Source of the DNA: JADJLQ01 sp034439915
GTDB lineage: Bacteria; Bacteroidota; Bacteroidia; Chitinophagales; Saprospiraceae
Length of the DNA: 9,968 nt
Direction: 5' to 3'
Assembly: GCA_034439915.1 (NCBI GenBank)
Contig: JAWXBI010000215.1
Location: forward strand, 1 to 9,968
The position numbers were made by a program, and so were the translations under genes. The notes beneath the pieces were generated by a model. It was not told where the DNA came from, ran no database searches, and saw nothing but the letters and a program-made list of their open reading frames with translations. Below are positions 1-7,204 of the stretch, in pieces (the first letter of the stretch is position 1; each line of letters opens with the position of its first letter).

Positions 1-44
1 ATTTAAGAGAAAAACAAACGAGGCCATTTTACGGTGTTGTCGCA

Positions 45-117
45 GGGGGCGAAGAAGGGGAAGCAAAGGGGGCTCGGAGTATAACTCCTCGCGAGCAAGA
101 ATTCGGGATGCTCGCGA
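45..117. repeat. G-rich tract followed by two adjacent hairpins downstream of the caspase-like gene
   Basis: Three G runs (45-49, 57-60, 68-72) are followed by a small hairpin, GGAGT-ATA-ACTCC (76-88). Directly abutting it is a perfect 9-bp stem, TCGCGAGCA (89-97) with TGCTCGCGA (109-117), around an 11-nt loop. The hairpins lie 10 to 51 bp past the stop codon of the minus-strand gene ending at 127, where a terminator would sit, but no T tract follows on either strand. GCTCG (72-76) could also pair with CGAGC (92-96), so alternative folds are possible. The perfect stem is visible; a role as terminator, processing site or part of a dispersed intergenic repeat is inference. Nothing convincing as a gene is seen in 1-126. 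Confidence 0.5.
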
Positions 118-126
118 ACAGGAAGG

Positions 127-3100
127 TCAGGGTTTTTCAATTACATATATAGCCAGGTTCTTTAAAATTTCAGGATCAGGAGTAAACGGGGTTTGAGAAG
201 ACTTGAGATCTTTCTTGGATTGAATAATGACAGGGACTCTTTCCTTGATATAGAGATAGAGTTCATTCATATCCAGGATTTTGTTCCGGTTGAGATCGGC
301 TTCCATAGGACCCTGCAGAGTGTGTTCCGTACGGTTGGCAAAGGCTTCCAGGATAGCTTTGGTAAAAGCGCTGTTGCCCCATTGAGCATCCGTATAGGAA
401 TATTCACCGGCGCTGGAGGACAACAGAAAATAAAAATCATTGGATGCCTCACTTAATCTGACCAAAGCCTCACCCAGGTCATCGCCTGATGGACCGCTTT
501 TCTGGCCTGAGGCGGTCAGGGCAGGTGGCACTGCCGCACCGCTGTGACAAGCATCGATCATCAGGATTTTTTTACAGGGGATATCGCGCAATTTGTCCTG
601 AATGTCCCTTACCAGGTTGATGGTCGTTTCTTCCTCATACAGGGGATCATAGTCGGAAGGATGGAGGTAAAATTCATCGCGAAGGAGGGAACCATGAGAT
701 GAGAAATAGATCAGGATCACATCGTCTTTCCGGATCCTTTTGAATTCATAATAATCATGCACAATATCCCGGATACTTTTCCTGATCGCCTGGGTGGTTG
801 TGGTGTTGACCTCGTTGTATGCCTGGGCCTGAATATTGGAAAACAATTTGCCTTCCTGTGTTTTGAAAGCGGAAACCAGGTCTCTGGCATCCTTGGTGAC
901 ATGGATCAGGCTGGGATCGGGTATACCATAGGCATATACAAAAAGATTGCTTCTGGGTGGCTCATAATGAATGATCATGGGTGATGAGGTCTTGATCAAT
1001 TCATCCCGGTACCAAAGGCCCAGGCGGACCTTGTTTTCCCCTTCTATGAGCATGATATCGGCCTGGAGATTATATTGGTAAGATCCTAAAAGCACGCCTT
1101 GATCCAGGGCCAGTTCCACCGTATCCGTTATATTTTTCTGGCTTCGTTCGATCAGCAGCCTGGGGATCAATCCTTCCGCATTATGATCCTGATTGATCAG
1201 TTTCAGCAATACCGGGTAGCTGTTTCTTTTGGAGGTAAAATAATTTTGATAAATTACCGGATCAGGATCTATCCAAATAGTGAATATTTTATCCGGGTCA
1301 AAAGCCTTCAGTTGGGAATTTGCCCTTGCGGATTCCTGAGCCATCCCTGTCTGTTTCTTAAAAAAAGAATCCAGGGGAAAACGTCGGTAATCCTCCCGGA
1401 CAAGAGCTGTCAGCTTTCCGGATTGTAATTTTTCAGCAAGGAGAAAGCTTGTTTGTTCTTTCCTTGCATTCATCCATGGGGTGAGAAGGGCTTTGATCGG
1501 CACTCTGATCTGTTTATGGATGACCTGGTTGCCTGGTTGGGCCCAGAATACGATGGATAAAGTGTCTTCGGTCAAAAATCCCCTGGGTGTGATCGTCAGG
1601 ATGGATTTTTTGGATTCATTCAAGCCCAGATCGATCAGGGTATCTGTAAACTTGAAGGGAAGGTCTTCAAGGCCCTGAATGCCTGCGCGCATTGCTTTCA
1701 ACGACACCGACCCAGTATTGCTAAAAACTACGGGAAGGTCGATCACCGCCTGGCCACTGTCGAGCTTTTCTCTGAGGATTGGCTGTTCAAATTTTAGGGA
1801 TACTTCAGTCAATTCGGGCCCCAGAAACTCAATCTCCATTTTCAGGGAATCCAGTGGCTTGTTTCTACCATCTGTCAAAATAATTTTAACCTGGTGGGTC
1901 CCTTTCATGGTAGCTTGCCGATAATAAGGGATGTTAAATAACTGATCTCCGGGCTTATTGAGAATAACATCAAAACCCACTCGCTGGTCATCGATATAAG
2001 TCGTCAGCTTCGGTACGGCGGGGATGTTTATTCCACTCGGTTTGTATTTAACCTGGAAGGCCGAAGATTCTGTATAACCGATTTTGCCGTCGCCATTGTC
2101 TTCAATTACACGAAGGTCGACCAGGTCAATACCAGCAGTCCAATCTGACAGATATTTATCCGAGGGAATTTTCATGATCCAACCGTCTTTGCGCTCAGCT
2201 TCTCCGGAAGCGGTCCAGGCTCCAAGGATCAGATGGCCTGAAAAACTATATACCATAGAAGTGACGGAATTGTTTTGACGACCACCCCAGATCCAGGGCT
2301 GTTCAATGGCTTTACCCGTAACCGGGTCGATTTTCAGCATCCAGGCTTTAGATCGCCGGGCGCCTGCCCGTATATGGGAATAGGTTTTTCCAGTTAAATA
2401 AATTGGGCCTCCCGGCACAATGGAAATGGCCGATAGTACATCATCGTAGCGTTCACCGAAGTTCAACTTTGTGATGATGTCCCCATTGGCAATATTGATT
2501 TTGATCAGGTAGGCGTCTTCCCTTTTCCGGGCATCATAATAAGATCCACCTATCCAGTAAAACTGATCACTATCTTTTGCCAGGGCTAGACCAGTTCCAT
2601 AACCTTTCACTCCCCGTTTTGCCCAAAGTTGGTTGCCTTTGTCATCGAATAAAGCATACCACAACAATTTATCCGCATCCGTCTGGCCGGCCACCAGGAA
2701 GGTATGATCAGAAACCATGTGGATACTTCGAAGGCTTGTTCCCATACCGGGTAATTTTTTTTTCCATACCAGGCTGTCTTTGGAATAAGCGAATATAGAA
2801 GCCTGGTCATCCTCCTTGCCAATGACAATAAAATGGTTAGGGGTTAGTTCGACGAGATCCTGGTAAACTCCCCGGATTCCGGATTCAATTTTATTCCAAA
2901 TCGTTTCACCTTTAATACCGACTTTCCGGATATTGGGCGAATGCCGTTTATCATTGGGCACGGGATGTATATATCCACAATACACAAATTGTCCATCAAA
3001 GGTTGAGGTAAGTCCCAAGGCCCTGTCGTCCATCAACGATCCGTAATTCCGTTCCACCATTTTTTTGCCACCGGTATCCAGGATAAAATAATATTGATCC

Positions 3101-3291
3101 TCCCCCTTGTTCCATTTGGAGGTAGTGAAACCGACACCGGCAATATAACCATTCGGCAATTCGACGATATCTGCGACCTCCTCTTCCTCAGTGCCGCCAA
3201 TCAGGGTCGACCACCGGATATCCGGCGTTTTCAGATCCTGGGCCTGCTGGGCTATAGGAATAAATAACAAAATCCAGAAAGACAATCTCAT
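127..3291 (-). CDS. Secreted caspase-family (C14) protein with N-terminal propeller-like and Ig-like regions
   Basis: The 1054-residue protein begins with a signal peptide (about 1-18, ending QQAQ, no lipobox). Residues about 25-380 contain repeated blocks with D-x-x-G-x-x-x-W and W/Y-x-x-K-I patterns, suggesting a beta-propeller. Residues about 385-600 look Ig/CARDB-like and include a Ca-loop-like stretch, EDNGDGKIGYTES (397-409). The C-terminal 270 residues are a caspase fold: catalytic His866 in YFSSHGS and Cys915 in IDACHSG, 49 residues apart as is usual in the family. An EF-hand-like loop, D999 to E1010 followed by LYLYI, is commonly seen in bacterial C14 proteins. The intact dyad predicts an active cysteine peptidase, probably cleaving after Lys/Arg as bacterial orthocaspases do (family knowledge). 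No T9SS sorting domain is present, so it is probably periplasmic or secreted otherwise. ATG at 3291 is chosen because it opens the signal peptide. The gene follows a T9SS cargo gene on the same strand, but a terminator and a palindrome separate them. Substrate unknown. Confidence 0.9.
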   Translation of the reverse strand: MRLSFWILLFIPIAQQAQDLKTPDIRWSTLIGGTEEEEVADIVELPNGYIAGVGFTTSKWNKGEDQYYFILDTGGKKMVERNYGSLMDDRALGLTSTFDGQFVYCGYIHPVPNDKRHSPNIRKVGIKGETIWNKIESGIRGVYQDLVELTPNHFIVIGKEDDQASIFAYSKDSLVWKKKLPGMGTSLRSIHMVSDHTFLVAGQTDADKLLWYALFDDKGNQLWAKRGVKGYGTGLALAKDSDQFYWIGGSYYDARKREDAYLIKINIANGDIITKLNFGERYDDVLSAISIVPGGPIYLTGKTYSHIRAGARRSKAWMLKIDPVTGKAIEQPWIWGGRQNNSVTSMVYSFSGHLILGAWTASGEAERKDGWIMKIPSDKYLSDWTAGIDLVDLRVIEDNGDGKIGYTESSAFQVKYKPSGINIPAVPKLTTYIDDQRVGFDVILNKPGDQLFNIPYYRQATMKGTHQVKIILTDGRNKPLDSLKMEIEFLGPELTEVSLKFEQPILREKLDSGQAVIDLPVVFSNTGSVSLKAMRAGIQGLEDLPFKFTDTLIDLGLNESKKSILTITPRGFLTEDTLSIVFWAQPGNQVIHKQIRVPIKALLTPWMNARKEQTSFLLAEKLQSGKLTALVREDYRRFPLDSFFKKQTGMAQESARANSQLKAFDPDKIFTIWIDPDPVIYQNYFTSKRNSYPVLLKLINQDHNAEGLIPRLLIERSQKNITDTVELALDQGVLLGSYQYNLQADIMLIEGENKVRLGLWYRDELIKTSSPMIIHYEPPRSNLFVYAYGIPDPSLIHVTKDARDLVSAFKTQEGKLFSNIQAQAYNEVNTTTTQAIRKSIRDIVHDYYEFKRIRKDDVILIYFSSHGSLLRDEFYLHPSDYDPLYEEETTINLVRDIQDKLRDIPCKKILMIDACHSGAAVPPALTASGQKSGPSGDDLGEALVRLSEASNDFYFLLSSSAGEYSYTDAQWGNSAFTKAILEAFANRTEHTLQGPMEADLNRNKILDMNELYLYIKERVPVIIQSKKDLKSSQTPFTPDPEILKNLAIYVIEKP

Positions 3292-3300
3292 AGTATTGTA

Positions 3301-3484
3301 TTATCCCAGATCAAGTAATAGCCTTTCTATTACAAGCCGAAATGCCTTCAAATACTGGCACTTCCTCCCATTTTTATCCTCACCATAGAGGGGCCTATGT
3401 TTGCGGTAAAAATAGTCCGGGAGCGCCAGTCTTTATTGACCTTCCGGCTTTCACGACGAAACTCTATTGCTTGATCTGGGTTAA
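3301..3484. repeat. ~184-bp imperfect palindrome (foldback/MITE-like element)
   Basis: The two halves are inverted copies of each other. The outer 26 nt (3301-3326) match the reverse complement of 3459-3484 at 22 positions, including CCCAGATCAAG(T/C)AATAG. Further in, 3334-3365 matches the reverse complement of 3419-3450 at about 23 of 32 positions, including AAGCCG and ACTGGC. ATTTTTA (3370-3376) pairs with TAAAAAT (3407-3413), and the apex is CATAG-N6-CTATG (3384-3399). Paired coordinates sum to 6785, 6784, 6783, so the arms share one centre near 3392 with only small indels. It fills almost the whole gap between the terminator at 3489 and the caspase ATG, ending 9 nt before it. The flanks of the CCC...GGG core are TTAT and TTAA, a possible but imperfect target duplication. 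It could be a transposase-less mobile element or a structured RNA leader; the symmetry itself is certain. Confidence 0.8.
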
Positions 3485-3521
3485 AATTAAAGGATTGCCC
3501 GTACATCACAGGCAATCCTTT
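3481..3521 (-). terminator. Rho-independent terminator of the T9SS cargo gene
   Basis: AAAGGATTGCC (3489-3499) and GGCAATCCTTT (3511-3521) form a perfect 11-bp stem with an 11-nt loop. Read on the minus strand, the stem starts 23 bp after the stop codon of the gene ending at 3544 and is followed by the U-rich tail TTTAATTTTAA (3491-3481). On the plus strand there is a shorter T-rich stretch (TTTTAAACTTTTT), but no plus-strand gene ends here. The stem marks the end of the T9SS cargo transcript and suggests that the caspase-like gene has its own promoter. Confidence 0.8.
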
Positions 3522-3543
3522 TAAACTTTTTACCGGTGTGTTC

Positions 3544-5640
3544 TCAATGGTGGCATACCACACGTTTATTTCTGTAGATCTGAAAAGTGCTGTTGGCTGA
3601 GACGGAATAAACACCCTCAGGCCAGGATTCCGCATTGATCCGGATTTCCTGAAGTCCAGCTTCCCTCATATGTTGGTCTTGCCAGATCAATCGACCTTGA
3701 ATGTCGTGGACCCGAACCTGAAGTTGATCTTTGCGGGGCATTTCCAATCTAATGGTAAAATGAACATGGAAAGGATTTGGGTAAATTTCTAATTCGAGGG
3801 TCGATCCGATAGATCGATTTATTGGAGGCGATGTGTATTCCATTTGAACACCATAGACCTTGTTTTTACCCTGGCTGACTTCTGCCGGTATTATCGATTC
3901 ATGGAGGACAAATAATTCTTTTACTCTTAATGCTTTCTGAACCTTGATATAAACGAGCAAAAGGGTATCCTGATCTTGAATCGTCTGACCTTCTCTATTG
4001 TTTAGTGGATACCAAAGCAGTCTCAATTCATGTTCATTCACATGATAATTCTGACTATTAAAATCCGGTAAGGTCGAAGAACTGATCTTGTGAATTGTGA
4101 CATTCGGGTTTATTCGCCATGCCAACTGAAAGCCATGGATATCTTTGAATTGACGGCTGCGAATGGGCACTATGTATTCCTGGCCGGCTTCCAGCATTTG
4201 ATCTTCCAAAACAAAAGCGATAGCCCTGGCTTCGCGGGACTCCGGTTGGCGGGCTCCTGCCTTATCTAACCAATCCAGACTTACATCGCCAGTCTTAATT
4301 CCTATAAAATCAATTCCGGACTTGTCGGTATTGATATTTGGGATCGTATAAGAGATGGGATAATTTTCGAGTAGCGGGTTTTTTGGATTTTTGAATACAT
4401 AGCTTTTAGGAATAAATTGCCATACCGGTGTTTTTCCAAAGTGAGGGATCATGCCCAGGATCAAATTCCGAATCAATACAATGTCCTGTACAGAAAGCGT
4501 GAGGTCACCGTTGACATCTGCAGCGATTATTTCATACGGAGTGAGCAGCAACTGTATTTCCAGTATATGTTTTTTAATCAGAATAATGTCAATGATGCTC
4601 AGGCCTGTGACAAAAGCATCCGTTTTTTCGGCACTGAAAGTATACGTTGTTCCCGGGTTTAATTGTTTAAAAAGGTACTTACCATTATGGTCGGTATATG
4701 TTTTCTGTTCGTTGGCTTTGACTAAGACCTGTGAGATCGGACGCTGGTCAGAAAGTGTGATGCGGCCGCTGCATTCCACGAGATTTTGAATACATATTTT
4801 ACCATGAATTGTTTTTACCCCTACCGGTTCATTGAGCGGGTTGGTGCTGATGAATTCAATAGGCAGATACGAGTGATCAAAATTGATTTCTGAACAGGTC
4901 CCCGGGTTGCCGGTGAGGGTAACAAAGATGGAAAAAAGCCTTCTTTTTCCGTTGAAACTAAGTCCTTCAGTTTGGTTGCTGAACCATAGAGCACCAATAC
5001 TGTTGTCTTTTATCCGGATATCATCTCGAATCATCTCGGTCAGGCCCAACTTACCAATAGAGTCAATTCGAAGCATGGAAATCTTGGAAAACGAAACAGA
5101 AAACTGAAATCCAAGGATTCGATAAAAGTCTGATCCGTAAACCGGGATTTCCACCTGGGTTCCGGCGGGGGCTTCTAGCATGGGCACTTCCAGGGTAAGT
5201 GCCGTAGCCTTGATACGCAGGATAAAAACGTTGTTTTCTTCATTACATTCCGGGAGCTTGTTAAAAGGATCCACCCGAAGGATCAGAAAGTGATATGCGC
5301 CATTCAACAAAGAGTCCCGGCTGACGATGCTAAACACTTCACCGGCATTGATTTTTACCAAATTGTTTAATCCCAGGATGATGTCCCGTGACCGGTGATC
5401 CCCTGAATCGATCCTTTCGTCCTGGGACAGGAAGGCATGGATGACTACATTATCTGATAGAGATCCGGGATCATTGTCCAGGAGGGCATCGACGTTACCG
5501 GCATTGGCCAGATTAAGGGCATAGCGTATATGATCGTCGCTGAATGAGAGGATGGATGCCGAGGTAATTTTTAGATCTGGGCATTGAGCCCGGAGGCCGC
5601 CGGCAAGCATAAAGCATAAAATGAAGTAACACTTTTTCAT
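3544..5640 (-). CDS. T9SS-secreted protein with CARDB, cohesin-like and dockerin-like domains
   Basis: The 698-residue protein has a signal peptide (1-19, ending LRAQ). A CARDB-like domain (about 20-145) follows, with the typical ending DPFNKLPECNEENN. Residues about 147-285 resemble a cohesin fold (VPMLEAPAGTQVEIPVY... and FQFSVSF). About 290-340 is a carboxypeptidase-regulatory-like Ig module (GRITLSDQRPISQVLV). A dockerin-like pair spans about 340-400 (TGLSIIDIILIKKHIL, then DVNGDLTLSVQDIVLIRNLIL). A second cohesin-like stretch lies at about 472-600. The C-terminus (617-698) is a type A T9SS sorting domain: LEIYPNPF, DIQGRLIW, then WPEGVYSV. The protein should be exported by Sec, moved across the outer membrane by T9SS, and released or anchored there after domain removal (family knowledge). 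It has no recognisable catalytic domain, so an adhesin or scaffold role is likely. It is divergent from the sigma operon and ends at a strong terminator. Confidence 0.9.
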   Translation of the reverse strand: MKKCYFILCFMLAGGLRAQCPDLKITSASILSFSDDHIRYALNLANAGNVDALLDNDPGSLSDNVVIHAFLSQDERIDSGDHRSRDIILGLNNLVKINAGEVFSIVSRDSLLNGAYHFLILRVDPFNKLPECNEENNVFILRIKATALTLEVPMLEAPAGTQVEIPVYGSDFYRILGFQFSVSFSKISMLRIDSIGKLGLTEMIRDDIRIKDNSIGALWFSNQTEGLSFNGKRRLFSIFVTLTGNPGTCSEINFDHSYLPIEFISTNPLNEPVGVKTIHGKICIQNLVECSGRITLSDQRPISQVLVKANEQKTYTDHNGKYLFKQLNPGTTYTFSAEKTDAFVTGLSIIDIILIKKHILEIQLLLTPYEIIAADVNGDLTLSVQDIVLIRNLILGMIPHFGKTPVWQFIPKSYVFKNPKNPLLENYPISYTIPNINTDKSGIDFIGIKTGDVSLDWLDKAGARQPESREARAIAFVLEDQMLEAGQEYIVPIRSRQFKDIHGFQLAWRINPNVTIHKISSSTLPDFNSQNYHVNEHELRLLWYPLNNREGQTIQDQDTLLLVYIKVQKALRVKELFVLHESIIPAEVSQGKNKVYGVQMEYTSPPINRSIGSTLELEIYPNPFHVHFTIRLEMPRKDQLQVRVHDIQGRLIWQDQHMREAGLQEIRINAESWPEGVYSVSANSTFQIYRNKRVVCHH

Positions 5641-5674
5641 TTTGATTATATTTGTTTATTGTCCAAATCGGACA

Positions 5675-5760
5675 CGGATACATTGCCATAAAGCGACATT
5701 GTTAACACCCGACTACTTTGATTTTTTCCGACATTGCTAACATTTATCAGGAACCGACAT
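5675..5760. promoter_or_regulatory. Repeated CGACATTG(T/C)TAAC motifs in the divergent intergenic region
   Basis: CGACATTGTTAAC (5694-5706) and CGACATTGCTAAC (5729-5741) are 13-bp direct repeats differing at one base and 35 bp apart. A weaker third copy shares the ACATTG core within CGGATACATTGCC (5675-5687), and CGACAT recurs at 5755-5760 just before the sigma-factor ATG. They lie between the divergent starts at 5640 and 5763, where an operator for both genes would be expected. Their presence is observed; that they bind a regulator is inference. A nearby short dyad TGTCC-N5-GGACA (5660-5674) is also visible. I see no clean TAnnTTTG box here; TACTTTG (5714-5720) is one base short. Confidence 0.45.
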
Positions 5761-5762
5761 AT

Positions 5763-6338
5763 ATGAATGAAAACCCAGTGGATCACCAGATCATCCAGGC
5801 CATCAAATCCGGTGACCGGGATGGCATTAAACAATTATATCAACTTTATTTTAATATGATCGCAACCCTGATTCTAAAAAACAACGGAACCCGCCTGGAT
5901 GCGGAGGATATATTCCAGGAGGTACTGGTTACCGCGATTACCAAAGTACGCCTGGCCGATTTTCAACTCACCTCCCGTTTAAGTTCTTATCTCTATTCCA
6001 TTGCTAAAAACATGTGGCTTTATCGGCTTAGGAAGGAGAAGAAGATTGGATTTGTGGATACTGAAAATCAGGAGAACATTCCCGATGACAACTCCCCGGA
6101 AGGATCGGATTCATTCGAAGAAAAACACTTATTGATAGCCAAGGTATTTGACCAGATCAGCGAGGAGTGCCGTAAAATTCTAAATGAATATTATTTTGAA
6201 AAAAAAGCACTGAAAGATATTGGCACCCAAATGCAATACACCGAAGGTTCGATCCGGGTAAAAAAGTTACGTTGTATGGAATCGCTGAAAAAGAAAGTCG
6301 AAGCACATCCCGATTACATTAAAATCAATGAGTTATGA
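5763..6338 (+). CDS. ECF-type RNA polymerase sigma-70 family sigma factor
   Basis: The 191-residue protein has the two-domain ECF layout. Sigma region 2 covers about 14-92, with DAEDIFQEVLV (46-56) and the core/-10-binding helix SYLYSIAKNMWLYRLRKEKK (75-94). A short acidic linker follows. Region 4 covers about 125-178, ending in a helix-turn-helix: LKDIGTQMQYTEGSIRVKKLRCMESLKK. It would direct RNA polymerase to a dedicated set of promoters. I start at ATG 5763, preceded by AGGA about 10 nt upstream; an in-frame TTG at 5718 adds 15 residues without sigma-factor character and runs through the repeated operator-like motifs. Its stop overlaps the next gene's start (ATGA, 6335-6338), so the two are probably translationally coupled, as is common for a sigma factor and its anti-sigma partner. 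The specific ECF group cannot be told from sequence alone. Confidence 0.92.
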   Translation: MNENPVDHQIIQAIKSGDRDGIKQLYQLYFNMIATLILKNNGTRLDAEDIFQEVLVTAITKVRLADFQLTSRLSSYLYSIAKNMWLYRLRKEKKIGFVDTENQENIPDDNSPEGSDSFEEKHLLIAKVFDQISEECRKILNEYYFEKKALKDIGTQMQYTEGSIRVKKLRCMESLKKKVEAHPDYIKINEL

Positions 6339-7204
6339 ATTCTGAAACATTATTCAACCGATATGTCGGTGGTGAATTATCAGCAGATGAACAAAAGCTG
6401 TTTGATGAGCTGTATGACCAGGATACCTTGTTCAAAGCCCGGGTGGACCACCACCAGGAGTTGGTCCAAGGTATTCAGGCAATACCTGATCAAAGCATAA
6501 GACAGGAAGTAGGTGAGGTGCACCAGGTTGAAATCAAAAAAACCTGGGACAATATTGAATTTGAAGCGGATGTCACAAAGGCCCTTAAATTTAAAAACCA
6601 GGAAACTATCCGATCTGGTGAGGATACCAGCTTAAAAAAAGACCAACAACGGGTCACCAAAAGCAATGGACGAATCTTTTTTATCGGGCAATCCAAAGTT
6701 TTTGCGATTGCTGCTTCCATTCTGTTGGTGATCAGCCTCGCCCTGACCTATAATTGGTTTACCCGGTCTTCCGGAGAAGGCATCTGGCAGGAGGCACTGA
6801 CACAGGCTTACGATCAAATCAAACAGGGGGCTCAGACTTCGGGTCTTGCGGATCCGGATCAGGGATACCGGAATCTTCAGAAGCTGGTTTTTGATTTGCT
6901 GGACCAGTCTGAATCAGAAAAAGCGATGGTTGCTATTGAAGGCTATTTTATAAATCACCCCAGGGATTTTACCTACCATCAATTAAAGGCCTGGGTTTAT
7001 TTTAAAAACAAAAAATGGGATCAGGCCAGGACGGCTTTTCAGGCCGCTGTCCTTGAAGGAGATTCCTGTCTGAGCAAATTGTATTATGCCCTGATGATTA
7101 AGAATTCACAGGAATTCGGGAAACTTATCTTGGAAGTTAAACAAAATGCTTCCTGTATGGAGCTTGAGTTGGTGAGGTCACTATTAACTCGTCAGGGTTT
7201 ATGA
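6335..7204 (+). CDS. Putative anti-sigma factor: single-pass membrane protein with TPR-like C-terminus
   Basis: The 289-residue protein opens with FNRYVGGELSADEQKLFDEL (7-26), resembling the short helical N-terminus of anti-sigma proteins (Y-x-x-G-E-L-x-x-x-E). The zinc-binding His/Cys motif of ZAS-type anti-sigma factors is absent. A charged linker leads to one membrane helix at about 121-142 (VFAIAASILLVISLALTYNW). The remaining ~145 residues contain TPR-like helical repeats, for example YHQLKAWVYFKNKKWDQARTAF. Predicted topology is N-terminus in the cytoplasm and TPR region in the periplasm, as expected for an envelope sensor. It overlaps the sigma gene upstream and the metalloprotease gene downstream by 4 bp each. 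The anti-sigma role rests on position, topology and the N-terminal motif, not on a strong signature. An alternative is a membrane TPR protein that only scaffolds the neighbouring products. Confidence 0.75.
   Translation: MNSETLFNRYVGGELSADEQKLFDELYDQDTLFKARVDHHQELVQGIQAIPDQSIRQEVGEVHQVEIKKTWDNIEFEADVTKALKFKNQETIRSGEDTSLKKDQQRVTKSNGRIFFIGQSKVFAIAASILLVISLALTYNWFTRSSGEGIWQEALTQAYDQIKQGAQTSGLADPDQGYRNLQKLVFDLLDQSESEKAMVAIEGYFINHPRDFTYHQLKAWVYFKNKKWDQARTAFQAAVLEGDSCLSKLYYALMIKNSQEFGKLILEVKQNASCMELELVRSLLTRQGL

Noticed and set aside
1..27. Minus-strand ATG at 27 beginning MASFVFLLN and running off the window
   Set aside because: Only nine residues visible; cannot be told from chance.
45..77. G-quadruplex from the G runs
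   Set aside because: Only three runs of four or more; the fourth is a GG, so a three-layer quadruplex is not supported.
3..152. Plus-strand frame open from the left edge to TAG at 150-152, possibly the tail of a gene
   Set aside because: About 49 residues with no recognisable domain; it overlaps the caspase-like gene's end and runs through the hairpins.
193..2828. Numerous short open frames opposite or shifted within the caspase-like gene
   Set aside because: They overlap a long coherent gene, lack domains and have low-complexity or unlikely composition.
5750..5754. GGAAC as an ECF-type -35 element
   Set aside because: It lies directly before the start codon, so the matching -10 would fall within the coding sequence; more likely part of the ribosome binding region.
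5718..5762. TTG start extending the sigma factor by 15 residues
   Set aside because: The extension crosses the operator-like repeats and lacks sigma-factor features; ATG 5763 has AGGA upstream.
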